Source: SG8-30 sp963710135 (GTDB taxonomy: Bacteria; Pseudomonadota; Gammaproteobacteria; Steroidobacterales; Steroidobacteraceae). From it: a stretch of DNA of 64,000 bases. The notes beneath the pieces were generated by a model. The model was given only the letters and a program-made list of their open reading frames with translations. It was not told the origin of the DNA and did no database searches. This document shows, piece after piece, positions 9,914 through 18,987 of the stretch. Location of the stretch: contig CAVPYY010000006.1 in NCBI GenBank assembly GCA_963710135.1, forward strand, positions 248,001 through 312,000. The letters are read 5' to 3'. Within the stretch, counting starts at the first letter, position 1; each line of letters starts with the position of its first letter. A program made the position numbers and the translations under genes.

Positions 9914-10563
9914 ACGAGCATGAGCACGAGCCCGTACCCGGGCTTCCAGAAGAACTGCCGCCCGGCGAGAAGCTGCTCTGGCAGGGAACGCCGCGGGTCG
10001 GAGCGTTGGCGGTGCGCGCGTTTCACGTTCGCAAGGTGGGCATCTACTTCGCGCTGCTGATGGCGTGGCGCGCCGGTAGCGATCTCGTGAACGGGGAGTC
10101 GGTCCTGACCGCCCTGGGCTCGGCGGTCGGCCTGCTGCCGGTCGCCGTGCTCGGCGTGGGCCTGCTTTGGCTGCTGGCGTGGCTCTGCGCCCGGTCGACG
10201 ATATACACCATCACCAACCGCCGGCTGGTGCTGCGCTTCGGCGTGGCGCTGTCGATGGCGCTGAACATCCCGTTCAAGGTGGTGGAGTCAGCGTCGCTCC
10301 GGACCTTCTCCGACGGCACCGGTGACCTGCCGCTCGCACTGACCGCCGGTCAGCGTATCGGCTGGTTCGTCAACTGGCCGTACGTACGGCCCTGGAGCCG
10401 TGGCGGCGTGCAGCCGATGCTGCGCGCAGTCGCCGATCCGGACGCCGTCGCGCGGCTGCTGGCGAGCGCGCTGGCGGACGCTTCCGGCGGACAGGCGCTG
10501 CCGACGTCGCGCCCGGTCCGCGCCGATGCCCAGGGCGTGACTGGGCGGCCAGCCACCGCTTGA
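9910..10563 (+). CDS. puhB: PuhB, reaction centre assembly membrane protein
   Basis: The protein has 217 aa. PuhB is needed for efficient reaction centre assembly and interacts with PuhA. The N terminus (PGLPEELPPGEKLLWQGTP) leads into two or three membrane helices (LLPVAVLGVGLLWLLAWLC near residue 75) and a bacterial PH-like domain (STIYTITNRRLVLRFGVALS). The ATG overlaps the puhA stop. Family assignment rests on these motifs and on the puhA-puhB-puhC order. Confidence 0.93.
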   Translation: MNEHEHEPVPGLPEELPPGEKLLWQGTPRVGALAVRAFHVRKVGIYFALLMAWRAGSDLVNGESVLTALGSAVGLLPVAVLGVGLLWLLAWLCARSTIYTITNRRLVLRFGVALSMALNIPFKVVESASLRTFSDGTGDLPLALTAGQRIGWFVNWPYVRPWSRGGVQPMLRAVADPDAVARLLASALADASGGQALPTSRPVRADAQGVTGRPATA

Positions 10564-10576
10564 ATGGAGTAGCAGC

Positions 10577-11074
10577 GTGAGCGATCCCTTCGGCAACCGG
10601 CCCTTCCCGCGTGGTGCACTGCTTGCGGCAGGCGCGCTGGTCGCGGTGGTGTTCATTGCCGCGGCCTCTGGCCGGCTCACCGGGGTGGGCGTCGTGGCGA
10701 CTCCCGCCGCGCCCCCGGCCTACAGCCGCGAATTGCGCTTCGAGGATCGGGATGACGGCGCGGTCGTGGTCATCGACCCCGCCGACGGAGCCGTGGTGGA
10801 CGTGCTGGCGCCCGGCACCAACGGCTTCGTGCGCGGTGTCCTGCGCGGCATGGCTCGCGAACGCCGCAGCATGGGAATTGGCGCCGGCCCGCCGTTCCGG
10901 CTCGAGCGCTCCGCCAACGGCCTGCTGACGCTGGTCGACCCGGCGGTCGGCCGCAGGATCAGTCTCGACCCGTTTGGACCGACCAATGCCGGTGCCTTCG
11001 CGCGCCTGCTGCATGACTCCCCGCCTGCGATGAGCCGCGCCGGCAACGATACGAACGACGACCAGGAAGGATGA
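10577..11074 (+). CDS. puhC: PuhC, photosynthetic complex assembly protein
   Basis: The protein has 165 aa with a single N-terminal membrane anchor (PRGALLAAGALVAVVFIAAA, residues 11-30) and a periplasmic domain containing YSRELRFEDRDDGAVVVIDPADG. PuhC acts after PuhB in reaction centre/LH1 assembly. The start is GTG at 10577, preceded by GGAG 8 nt upstream. The stop overlaps the acsF ATG. It is divergent in sequence, as usual for this family, so context carries part of the call. Confidence 0.9.
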   Translation: MSDPFGNRPFPRGALLAAGALVAVVFIAAASGRLTGVGVVATPAAPPAYSRELRFEDRDDGAVVVIDPADGAVVDVLAPGTNGFVRGVLRGMARERRSMGIGAGPPFRLERSANGLLTLVDPAVGRRISLDPFGPTNAGAFARLLHDSPPAMSRAGNDTNDDQEG

Positions 11075-12144
11075 CACCGATGAATGCGACGACCCGCATC
11101 GCGAGCGCCGACGACGCCACCCGCAAGGCCCGGGCCAGCACCCTGCTGAGCCCGCGGTTCTACACGACGGACTTCGACGCCATGGACCGTCTCGACCCCT
11201 CCCCGGTCCGCGGTGAATGGGACGCGATGATGGCAGAGTTCCGCCGCGACTCGAATCGCAATCACTTCGAGCGCACCGAGGACTTCACGTCGCAGATCAA
11301 GGAACTTCCCGAGGCGCTGCACCAGGAGTTCCTCGACTTCATGGTCAGTTCGGTGACCTCCGAGTTCTCGGGTTGCGTCCTCTATAACGACATCCGCCGC
11401 AAGGTGAAGAATCCGGACATTCGCGAGCTGATGGCATTCATGGCCCGCGACGAGGCCCGTCACGCCAACTTCATCAACCAGTCGCTGAAGGACTACGGCG
11501 TCAACGTGGACCTGAGCTTCCTGAAGCGCGCCAAGAAGTACACCTACTTCCGACCGAAGTTCATCTTCTACGCCACCTACCTGTCGGAGAAGATCGGCTA
11601 CGCCCGCTACATCTCGATCTTCCGCCAGCTGGAACGTCACCCGGAGAAGCGCTTCCATCCGATCTTCCGCTGGTTCGAACAGTGGTGCAACGACGAGTTC
11701 CGCCATGGCGAGGCCTTCGCGATCATCATGCGCGCCAACCCGCATCTGCTGCGCGGACACAACCGCCTGTGGATCCGCTTCTTCCTGCTCGCCGTCTACG
11801 CCACGATGTACGTGCGCGATCACGCGCGGCCGGAGCTGCACCAGGCGCTCGGCTTCGACCCCACGGAATACGACTACCAGGTGTTCCGGATCACCTCCGA
11901 GATCTCCAAGCAGGTCTTTCCGCTGACGCTCGACATCGACGACCCGCGTTTCCGTGCCGGACTGGAGCGGCTGCGCAGGATCGCAGCCGCCAGCGCCGAG
12001 GCTGCCGAGCGTGGCGGCCTGCTCAACCGCATCAGGCGCATCGGACTCGGTGCCGCCGCGGCGCTGACCTTCGCGCGCCTGTACACGCTGCCGACGATCG
12101 AGAACGAGATTCCGCAGTCGGTCCGTCTCGCGCCGGCCTGGTAG
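11071..12144 (+). CDS. acsF: AcsF, aerobic Mg-protoporphyrin IX monomethyl ester cyclase
   Basis: The 357-aa diiron oxygenase forms the isocyclic ring E of bacteriochlorophyll with O2. The two carboxylate/histidine diiron motifs are visible, DEARH near residue 129 and DEFRHGEA near residue 209. ATG 11071 overlaps the puhC stop, and a second ATG at 11080 (MNATTRI) is possible. The anaerobic radical-SAM cyclase BchE is not in this window, so here ring E formation depends on oxygen unless bchE lies elsewhere. Confidence 0.97.
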   Translation: MTPMNATTRIASADDATRKARASTLLSPRFYTTDFDAMDRLDPSPVRGEWDAMMAEFRRDSNRNHFERTEDFTSQIKELPEALHQEFLDFMVSSVTSEFSGCVLYNDIRRKVKNPDIRELMAFMARDEARHANFINQSLKDYGVNVDLSFLKRAKKYTYFRPKFIFYATYLSEKIGYARYISIFRQLERHPEKRFHPIFRWFEQWCNDEFRHGEAFAIIMRANPHLLRGHNRLWIRFFLLAVYATMYVRDHARPELHQALGFDPTEYDYQVFRITSEISKQVFPLTLDIDDPRFRAGLERLRRIAAASAEAAERGGLLNRIRRIGLGAAAALTFARLYTLPTIENEIPQSVRLAPAW

Positions 12145-12165
12145 TTCGCCGAGGTATCGCACGGC

Positions 12166-13020
12166 ATGCGCGAGTTCCTGGTTCCCGGCCTTGCTGCCCT
12201 GTTCGCCTGGTGGTTCAGCACCGGGGTGATCCTGCTGCTCAACCGCCTGCCGCAGCGCACCTACCGCTACAGCCTCCTCGCCGGCACGGTGGTGCTGCTG
12301 TTCACGATGTACGGGCTCATCGTCACCAGCCAGGACACGAGCGTCGCCGGTGCCTACCTGGCGTTCGCCTGCGGCCTCGCGGCCTGGGGCTATCTGGAGA
12401 TGACCTTCCTGCTCGGGTTCGTCACCGGCCCGCGCCGCGCTCCATGCCCCAAGGCCTGCTCCGGTTGGCGGCACTTCCGCCACGGCATCGAGGCGATCCT
12501 CTACCACGAGCTGGCGATCATCGCCGGTGCGGCCGTGGTGCTGGCGATGACATGGGAGGCCCCGAACCAGATCGGCGCCTGGACTTTCCTGCTGTTGTGG
12601 GTCATGCGCCAGAGCGCCAAGCTCAACCTGTTCCTGGGCGTCCCCAACACCAGCGAGGACTTCCTGCCGGATCACCTCCGCTACCTCGGCGCGTTCTTCC
12701 GGCGCCGGCCGATGAACCTGCTGTTTCCGCTGTCGGTCACCGGCGGCACGGTCGCCGCCGTCATGCTGGTGATGCGCGCCGTCGAGGCGGGCCCGGGTTC
12801 CTTCGAATCCGCCGGGCTGCATCTGCTGGCTGCGCTGATGGTGCTGGCACTGCTCGAGCACTGGCTGATGGTGCTGCCATTGCGTGGCGAGGCCCTGTGG
12901 AGCTTTGGCGTCAAGCCGGCCCGGGTCGAGAGCGCTGCGGGGCTGGACGGGCACCGACACGAGGGCCGGCACGACGCCTGGCCCGCCGCGGCGCCACCGG
13001 CCCGCGCCCCGATCCCCTGA
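12166..13020 (+). CDS. puhE: PuhE, photosynthetic complex assembly membrane protein
   Basis: This is a 284-aa polytopic membrane protein with about seven hydrophobic helices, starting MREFLVPGLAALFAWWFSTG. Family features are the WGYLEMTFLLGFVTGPRR motif near residue 75 and WVMRQSAKLNLFLGVPNTSEDFLP near residue 145. PuhE modulates bacteriochlorophyll flux during complex assembly in Rhodobacter. The C-terminal 30 residues are an alanine/proline/histidine-rich tail that looks unstructured. It lies 21 nt after acsF and 7 nt before dxs. Confidence 0.92.
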   Translation: MREFLVPGLAALFAWWFSTGVILLLNRLPQRTYRYSLLAGTVVLLFTMYGLIVTSQDTSVAGAYLAFACGLAAWGYLEMTFLLGFVTGPRRAPCPKACSGWRHFRHGIEAILYHELAIIAGAAVVLAMTWEAPNQIGAWTFLLLWVMRQSAKLNLFLGVPNTSEDFLPDHLRYLGAFFRRRPMNLLFPLSVTGGTVAAVMLVMRAVEAGPGSFESAGLHLLAALMVLALLEHWLMVLPLRGEALWSFGVKPARVESAAGLDGHRHEGRHDAWPAAAPPARAPIP

Positions 13021-13027
13021 GGACACC

Positions 13028-14869
13028 ATGGAAGCCAACGCCCAGGTCAGGTCCGACTCTCGAACCCTTCTGGAGCGGATCGATGGACCGGATGACCTGC
13101 GCCGGCTGGATGTCGGGAAGTTGCCGACAGTTGCCGACGAGCTGCGTCAGTTCCTGATACGCGAAGTGGCGCGCAGCGGCGGACATTTCGCCGCCGGGCT
13201 TGGCACCGTCGAACTCGCGGTGGCACTCCACTACGTGTTCGACACCCCGCGCGACGCCCTGGTCTGGGATGTCGGGCACCAGGCCTATCCGCACAAGGTG
13301 TTGACCGGGCGGCGCGAGCAGTTCGCGAGCATTCGCCGGCGCGGCGGCCTGTCGGGCTTCCTGCGCCGCGACGAGAGCCCGTATGACGCCTTTGGTGCCG
13401 GACATTCGAGCACGTCGATCAGTGCCGCGCTCGGCATGGCAGTCGCCGGGGGCCGCAACGGCAGCGATGGTCGCTGCGTCGCCATCATCGGTGACGGCGG
13501 GCTGACGGCCGGGCTGGCCTACGAAGCCCTCAACCATGCCGGCGCAATCGGCGCGGATCTGCTGGTCGTGCTGAACGACAATGGCATGTCGATCTCCAGG
13601 AATGTCGGCGCGTTGAGCACAGCGCAACGGGGCACGCAGGACCTGCAGCACTTCTTCGAGCGCCTTGGGTTTGACTACACCGGCCCGGTGGACGGGCATG
13701 ACACACAGGCCCTGGTCACGCAGCTCGGGGCGCTACGCGCAGAGCGCGGCCCAAGGGTCCTGCACGTGCTGACCACCAAGGGCCGTGGATATGCCGCGGC
13801 GGAAGCCGATCCCGTCCGCTACCACGGCGTCACGCCCTTCGATCCGGCGAGCGGCCTGCCCGCTGCCGGGTCGAAGCGCTCCGTGGCGTACACCGACGTC
13901 TTCGGCGACTGGCTGTGCGAGATGGCGGAACGCGATCCGCGGCTGGTCGCCGTCACGCCGGCCATGCGGGAAGGCTCGGGGCTGGTCAGGTTCGCCGAAA
14001 GATTCCCGGACCGGTATTTCGACGTCGGCATCGCGGAGCAACACTGCGTCACGTTCGCCGCAGGCCTCGCCTGCCGCGGCCTGAAGCCCGTCGTGGCGAT
14101 CTACTCGACGTTCCTGCAGCGCGCACTGGATCAGGTGATTCACGACGTCGCACTGCAGGGCCTGCCGGTACTGTTCGCCATCGACCGCGCCGGCCTGGTC
14201 GGGCCGGACGGGATGACCCATGCGGGTAACTACGACCTCAGCTACCTCCGTTGCCTGCCCGGCATGACCGTGATGGCGCCCGCCAACGGCGACGAGCTGC
14301 GCGACATGCTGTACACCGGATTCAGGCAGGACGGTCCCGTGGCGGTCCGCTACCCGCGGACCGCGGCGACCGCCCTGGCGACACGCCCCCTGATGAGTGA
14401 ACTGCCCCTGGGCGTCGCCGACCTGGTGCGCGCCGGCTCCGGCGTGGCATTCCTGAATTTCGGCACGCTGCTCGACACCGGGCTGGGCGTTGCCGAAACC
14501 CTCGACGCAACCATGGTCAACATGCGCTTCGTCAAGCCGCTCGACACGCGCCTGGTGCTGGAAATGGCCCGGCGGCACCAGCTGCTGGTCACGCTCGAGG
14601 AGAACGCGACCGCAGGCGGCGCCGGTAGCGCCGTGACCGAGTGCCTCGCCGCGCATGGCGTGACCACACCTGTCTTGCAACTGGGGCTGCCTGACCGGCA
14701 CATCGAGCACGGCACCCGCGAGGAGCTGCTGCACGAGGCAGGTCTGGATCGCACCGGCTTGCTGGTGGCGGTCGCCGACCGCCTGGTCGGCAGCAGGAAC
14801 GCCGACGCCCCCGTACCGCGCTATCGGCCCTTCCGTGCCATGGCGCAAGCCTTGTCGACTCCACCCTGA
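13028..14869 (+). CDS. dxs: Dxs, 1-deoxy-D-xylulose-5-phosphate synthase
   Basis: The protein has 613 aa. It condenses pyruvate and glyceraldehyde-3-phosphate in the first, rate-limiting step of the MEP isoprenoid pathway, which feeds carotenoid and bacteriochlorophyll tail synthesis. The thiamine diphosphate motif runs from GDGGLTAG to LNDNGMSIS (residues about 155-195). The transketolase pyrimidine domain shows DVGIAEQHCVTFAAGLA near residue 335. ATG 13028 has GAGGA just upstream and sits 7 nt after puhE, so the gene is co-transcribed with the PGC. A second chromosomal dxs may exist elsewhere; this copy would then be phototrophy-specific. Confidence 0.96.
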   Translation: MEANAQVRSDSRTLLERIDGPDDLRRLDVGKLPTVADELRQFLIREVARSGGHFAAGLGTVELAVALHYVFDTPRDALVWDVGHQAYPHKVLTGRREQFASIRRRGGLSGFLRRDESPYDAFGAGHSSTSISAALGMAVAGGRNGSDGRCVAIIGDGGLTAGLAYEALNHAGAIGADLLVVLNDNGMSISRNVGALSTAQRGTQDLQHFFERLGFDYTGPVDGHDTQALVTQLGALRAERGPRVLHVLTTKGRGYAAAEADPVRYHGVTPFDPASGLPAAGSKRSVAYTDVFGDWLCEMAERDPRLVAVTPAMREGSGLVRFAERFPDRYFDVGIAEQHCVTFAAGLACRGLKPVVAIYSTFLQRALDQVIHDVALQGLPVLFAIDRAGLVGPDGMTHAGNYDLSYLRCLPGMTVMAPANGDELRDMLYTGFRQDGPVAVRYPRTAATALATRPLMSELPLGVADLVRAGSGVAFLNFGTLLDTGLGVAETLDATMVNMRFVKPLDTRLVLEMARRHQLLVTLEENATAGGAGSAVTECLAAHGVTTPVLQLGLPDRHIEHGTREELLHEAGLDRTGLLVAVADRLVGSRNADAPVPRYRPFRAMAQALSTPP

Positions 14870-14889
14870 GGAGCACCTGAGGAGCAACA

Positions 14890-14905
14890 CGGGTGCAAGC
14901 ACCCG
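14890..14905. terminator. Small hairpin between convergent dxs and ispH
   Basis: CGGGTG-CAAG-CACCCG forms a six-pair stem with a four-base loop in the 70-bp gap between the two convergent stops. There is no T run on either side, so it is at best a weak terminator or an end-of-message stabiliser. Just upstream, the direct repeat CTGAGGAGCA occurs twice. Confidence 0.35.
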
Positions 14906-14939
14906 GCCACCCTCCAGGCCGGATCACGCCGATCAGGAA

Positions 14940-15920
14940 TCAGGCCGAGGCAGGCAGCTGTGCGCCGGCTGACGCCGTCTTGGGCCGCACCGGCAGCTTC
15001 AGCAGTGGCGACAGCGGCAGCCGGAACGTGACGGTCTCCGGGATGCCAGGCCGCTCCCGGACCGCCGACACGCCCAGCTCCCGCAGGCGCGCCATGACTG
15101 ACTGAACGAGGCTCTCCGGAGCCGAGGCGCCGGCGGTGAGGCCGACCCGCCGAACCCCGGCAAACCAGCCCTCCTCGATCTCAGCGGGATCCTCCACCAG
15201 GTAGGCGGACATCCCGGCCTGCGTGGCGACTTCGCGCAGACGATTCGAGTTGGAGCTGTTGTGAGCGCCGACCACCAACAGCAGGTCGACCTCGCCGGCC
15301 ATGTCCCGCACCGCCGCCTGCCGGTTCTGGGTGGCGTAGCAGATGTCATCCAGTTCCGGTCCGCAGATGCCCGGGAACCTCGCCTCCAGCAGCGAGATGA
15401 GCTGGCGGGTGTCGTCGAGGCTCAACGTGGTCTGCGTGACGTAGGCCACCTTCGCGGTGGCCGCGAGCGGCAGCGCATCGATGTCCGCGGCGGTGGAGAC
15501 CACGAAGACCGGGCCAGGTACCGAACCTCGGGTGCCCTCGACTTCAGGGTGACCGGCGTGGCCCACCAGAATCACTGCGTGCCCGGACTGCGCGTAACGC
15601 AGGGCCTGCACATGCACCTTGGCAACCAGCGGGCAGATGGCATCGACGACGCGCAGGCCGCGGCGGCGGGCGCGCTCAACCACCGCGGTGGTCACGCCAT
15701 GCGCGCTGAACACGGTCACCGCGCCGCGCGGCACCTCATCGACGTTCTCGACGAAGACCGCCCCATGGGTACGAAGTTCGTCGACCACGTGGCGATTGTG
15801 AACGATCTCATGAACGACGTAGACCGGTGCGCCGTGGATCGCGAGCGCGCGCTCGACGATCTCAATCGCCCGGACCACGCCCGCGCAGAAGCCCCGCGGC
15901 TGTGCCAGCAACAGGTCCAT
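14940..15920 (-). CDS. ispH: IspH, 4-hydroxy-3-methylbut-2-enyl diphosphate reductase
   Basis: The 326-aa iron-sulfur enzyme performs the last MEP step, yielding IPP and DMAPP. The three cluster cysteines are in RGFCAGV (Cys12), DAICPLVAKVH (near residue 96) and DDICYATQNRQ (near 193). Substrate-binding SSNSNRL is present. The start ATG at 15920 lies 18 nt after the pufC stop in the same direction, so it should be read from the puf transcript. The frame is intact, in contrast to its upstream neighbours. Confidence 0.96.
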   Translation of the reverse strand: MDLLLAQPRGFCAGVVRAIEIVERALAIHGAPVYVVHEIVHNRHVVDELRTHGAVFVENVDEVPRGAVTVFSAHGVTTAVVERARRRGLRVVDAICPLVAKVHVQALRYAQSGHAVILVGHAGHPEVEGTRGSVPGPVFVVSTAADIDALPLAATAKVAYVTQTTLSLDDTRQLISLLEARFPGICGPELDDICYATQNRQAAVRDMAGEVDLLLVVGAHNSSNSNRLREVATQAGMSAYLVEDPAEIEEGWFAGVRRVGLTAGASAPESLVQSVMARLRELGVSAVRERPGIPETVTFRLPLSPLLKLPVRPKTASAGAQLPASA

Positions 15921-15938
15921 GACCGCGCGGGCCCGGCG

Positions 15939-17012
15939 TCAGCCGCCCGCCGGCGTTTCTTCAGCCATGGCCATCTCCGGCTGCGGCGCTTCCTTCACGC
16001 GCGGGGCGCCCAGCTCCGGATAGTCGGCGTACATGCTCACGCCGTTGAGCGGCTTGTTGAGGCCCTGGTGACAGGTCGCGCAATTGATCTTGGCGACGTC
16101 CCCCATCGGGCCCAGCCGGCCGGCAGGAAACACCGGCGTCAGCGGCTCGAGGTACTCCACGTTGAGCTGGCGCACCATGCGGATGCCGTGCCACGCGATC
16201 ACCCGCTGCGGCGTGCTCTCCTCCCAGTTGCCGAAGGAACGGCTGTTGTGGCAACCGGTGCAGTTGACGCCGAGCGACTCGGACATGTGGATCATCAGCG
16301 CGTAGGTGCCCTCGGTGTCCTTGATGTTGCTGCAGGTTGTCCGCCGGCAGCGCCGTGGTCGTGCCGACCCGGATCGGCGTCGCCTGCAGCAGGTAGGGCG
16401 AGAACGGGTCGTAGGGCAGCGACGCGAGGCCGACGTTGGGCCCCGGCGTATTCTGTCCGGCCCGATACCCCGCCATGCCGCGGGCGGCGTCCGGACCCGG
16501 ATCCGCGAACCACTTGTAGTCGGGCACCGGCTTGCCGCGGTGGCAGGTGTAGCAGGTCACGCCGGTCTGGGCCACGTGGGCGGTCCAGTTGACGTTCAGG
16601 TAGCGGTTCATCTGCGAACATGCGCCGCGCCACCACCTTGGTGTAGAGCGTGTCGGCGGCCATGTTCTCGCCCTCGACGTGGCAGTAGCTGCAGCCCTGC
16701 TCCGGCGAGACCCAGGCCGTGATCGCGACCATGACCCGCGCGAACTCCGCCACGCTCAGGTCACCCAGCACCTGCACGTTCTCGTAGATTTCCCCGGCCG
16801 TCGGCCCATCGCTCGGCGCAGCGGGAATCACCGGCGGCACCGTGTTGACCGCCAGCTTGTCGGCCACGATGCGCGGATTGGAGACCGCGCACCATGCCGG
16901 TGCCGCGGATAGCCCTGCTGCACCGAGTCCAGCGGCGGACGCTCGCAGCCGGCGCCAGGACGCAGGCCGCCAGCGCGACCCCGAGGGACGGGAGTGCTGT
17001 CAGGTACTTCAT
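15939..17012 (-). CDS. pufC: PufC, reaction centre tetrahaem cytochrome c (frame broken)
   Basis: About 357 aa once reframed. PufC donates electrons to the special pair from the periplasm. All four CxxCH haem sites are present in order: CSYCH, CYTCH, CTGCH, CATCH. The N terminus MKYLTALPSLGVALAACVLA followed by GC(ERPP) is a lipoprotein signal with lipobox, as usual for PufC. I find five single-base insertions, near 16330, 16616, 16890, 16910 and 16952; removing one G or C at each gives continuous family sequence such as RRMFQMNRYLNVNW and LQNIKDTEGTYALM. The ATG overlaps the pufM stop (ATGA). Confidence 0.93.
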
Positions 17013-17990
17013 GGCGCGACTCCCGGCAGTGCCGGATCGATGACCGGCGGAGAGGTGAGCGGATACGGCGGGCGCGACGCCGTGCTTGACGGCCCACAGG
17101 TACCAGTTGTCGACGACGGTGCCGGTCAGCAGGATGCCGATGCCGCCGGTCAGCGGGCACAGCACCGCGAACCACCAGGCCCAGCGATGGATGGATTCAC
17201 ATGTGGCGTTGAAGCCCATGGTCCAGCGCCAGAACAGGGCCGCACGCTCGCGCCGCGGTGCCGCGGTCGGTGATCTGCTCGATCTCGCGGTCGCCGCCGA
17301 AGCGGCTCGACCGCCAGGATCGTGCGCCGTGCATCGCGAACAGCAGCGTCGAGCCGTACAGGAACGCGATCGACAGCATGTGGAACGGGTTGTAGAACAG
17401 GTTGCCGTAGCGGATCGAGAACGCCGCCGTCCAGTCGAGGTGCGGGAAGATGCCGAACGGCACCGCCTCGCTCCAGCTGCCCATCAGCACCGGCCGGATG
17501 AAGCCGAGCACCAGGTACAGCCAGATCGCCGCGGCGAAGGCCCAGGCCACATGCGTGCCCATGCCCAGCGCGCGGGCGCGGCGGTAGGTGCGCACCCACC
17601 ACAGCAGGATCGACAGCCGTCAGGAAGAAGCCGGCCATCAGCCACCAGCCGCCCTCGTTCAGCGGCGGAATAGCTCAGGCCGTACTTCGGCGGCGGCGGC
17701 TCGAGCGCCAGCCAGGGCAGCTGGCGGACGAACTGGATCGGATCCCAGTTCACCGAGGCCCACATGTTGAGGCCGATGATCTCGATGGCGATGAAGCCGC
17801 AGATCAGCGACGCGACGCCGGTCCAGCCGAGATAGATCGGGCCGATCTGCGCGTCGCCGAACTTGCCGAACAGGTGGACGAAGCGTGGGCTTGCCCTGCG
17901 CGGCCATAGACGCCGGTGCGAGCGGGCACGCCCGGGTACGGCGGCGACCGCGACCTGGACCTGGGTGAAGATGTTCTGATATTCAGCCAT
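17009..17990 (-). CDS. pufM: PufM, reaction centre M subunit (frame broken)
   Basis: About 325 aa after repair. It is the M transmembrane core subunit, binding the special pair, bacteriopheophytin, the non-haem iron and QA. Recognisable segments are MAEYQNIFTQVQV, FGDAQIGPIYLGWTG, the histidine-bearing FNATCESIHRWAWWFAVL and the end KHGVAPAYPLTSPP. Frame shifts are needed near 17930, 17903, 17890, 17668, 17618, a -1/+1 pair at about 17330/17312, 17256 and 17069; almost all are one extra G or C. The C terminus ends ...ALPGVAP with TGA overlapping pufC. A good ribosome site (GGGAGGAA) precedes the ATG, 17 nt after pufL. Confidence 0.93.
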
Positions 17991-18007
17991 GGTGATTCCT
18001 CCCTGCC

Positions 18008-18834
18008 TCAGCGCCAGATCGGCAGGTCGAGCCACCAGTCCCACCACTCCGGCCAGCCGCGCGTCCAGAACGGACCGCTGATGACGATGCAGACCGCGCT
18101 CCAGAAGCCGGCGGCGAGCGCCAGGAACAGCCCCAGCCGGTGGATGCCCAGCGTGCCGATCGAGTAGCCGATGATGTCGCGGAAGAAGGTGTTCTCGTGC
18201 TCCGCGCGTCTTGACCGGCTCGCCCTTGGCCGGGTTGGTCGCCGACAGGATCAGGCCGCCGTGCAGCGACAGCGCGAGCGTCGTGGTGAAGAAGAACGTC
18301 ACCGCGATCATGTGCGCCGGGTTGTAGTGGAAGTGCAGGTACTGGTAGCCGACGTTCGACACCCAGTCGAGGTGGCTGAAGATGCCGTAGGGAAAGCCGT
18401 GGCCCCAGGCGCCCATCAGCAACGGGCCGGATCACCACCAGCGTGACGTAGGCGAAGATCGCGACGCCGAAGGCGAACGGCACGTGATAGCCCATGCCGA
18501 GCTTGCGGCAGATCTCGACCTCGCGCAGCGCCCAGGAGACGAAGGCGCCGAGCGCGCAGATCGTGATGAGCTGCCACAGGCCGCCTTCCTTCAGCGGCGC
18601 GAGCGCCAGGCCGTAGCTCAGGTCCGGCGGCGCGATGTTGATCTGCCAGAGGTTCCAGGTCGGGCCGATGGCCGCGCCCTAGACGATCAGCGCCGTGCCG
18701 AGGAACGAGAAGAAGATCGTCGTGACGCCGAAGAAGCCGACGTAGAACGGCCCGACCCAGAAGTCGAACAGATCGCCGCCGATCAGCGTGCCACCGCGGA
18801 CGCGGTACTTTCTTTCGAAACTGAGCATCGCCAT
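18008..18834 (-). CDS. pufL: PufL, reaction centre L subunit (two insertions, one in-frame TAG)
   Basis: About 274 aa after repair, the normal length for the L subunit, which carries QB and half of the special pair. It begins MAMLSFERKYRVRGGTLIGG, continues DFWVGPFYVGFFGVTT and ends WWLDLPIWR. Extra bases lie near 18427 (VIRPLLMGAWGHG is restored) and 18205 (VKTAEHENTFFRDIIG is restored). A TAG at 18679-18681 interrupts ...GTALIV-stop-GAAIGP at a position where the family has a tryptophan or tyrosine. Downstream sequence remains good PufL, so this looks like a consensus substitution or a recent nonsense mutation. Confidence 0.93.
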
Positions 18835-18969
18835 GGTTGCATCCTCGGGTCAGGACATGCTGTCCGCCAGCCCTTCAGTCCTTGATCCTGACCTCGCAAG
18901 TCGCCTACGGTGACGAACGGACCCGGCGGTGAGGCCGAGCCGCGTTCGCCACCGTCGGCGAGCGCTGCC

Positions 18970-18987
18970 GGCTGGCCTAGGCCAGCC
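18970..18987. promoter_or_regulatory. 18-bp palindrome over the pufA stop, pufA-pufL intercistronic hairpin
   Basis: GGCTGGCCTAGGCCAGCC is a perfect palindrome whose centre contains the pufA TAG stop. In RNA it would give an eight-pair stem or a long cruciform-like duplex. In Rhodobacter a stem-loop between pufA and pufL protects the upstream antenna message from 3' decay and sets the antenna:reaction centre ratio. The position fits that role. It is followed by a 142-bp gap (18835-18976) before pufL, unusually long for this compact operon. Confidence 0.5.

Noticed and set aside
18835..18976. PufA extended to 18850 with a long C-terminal tail.
   Set aside because: The start and the last residues ATSPDRLA share one frame ending at TAG 18977, giving a normal 62-aa antenna peptide; the tail has no family character.
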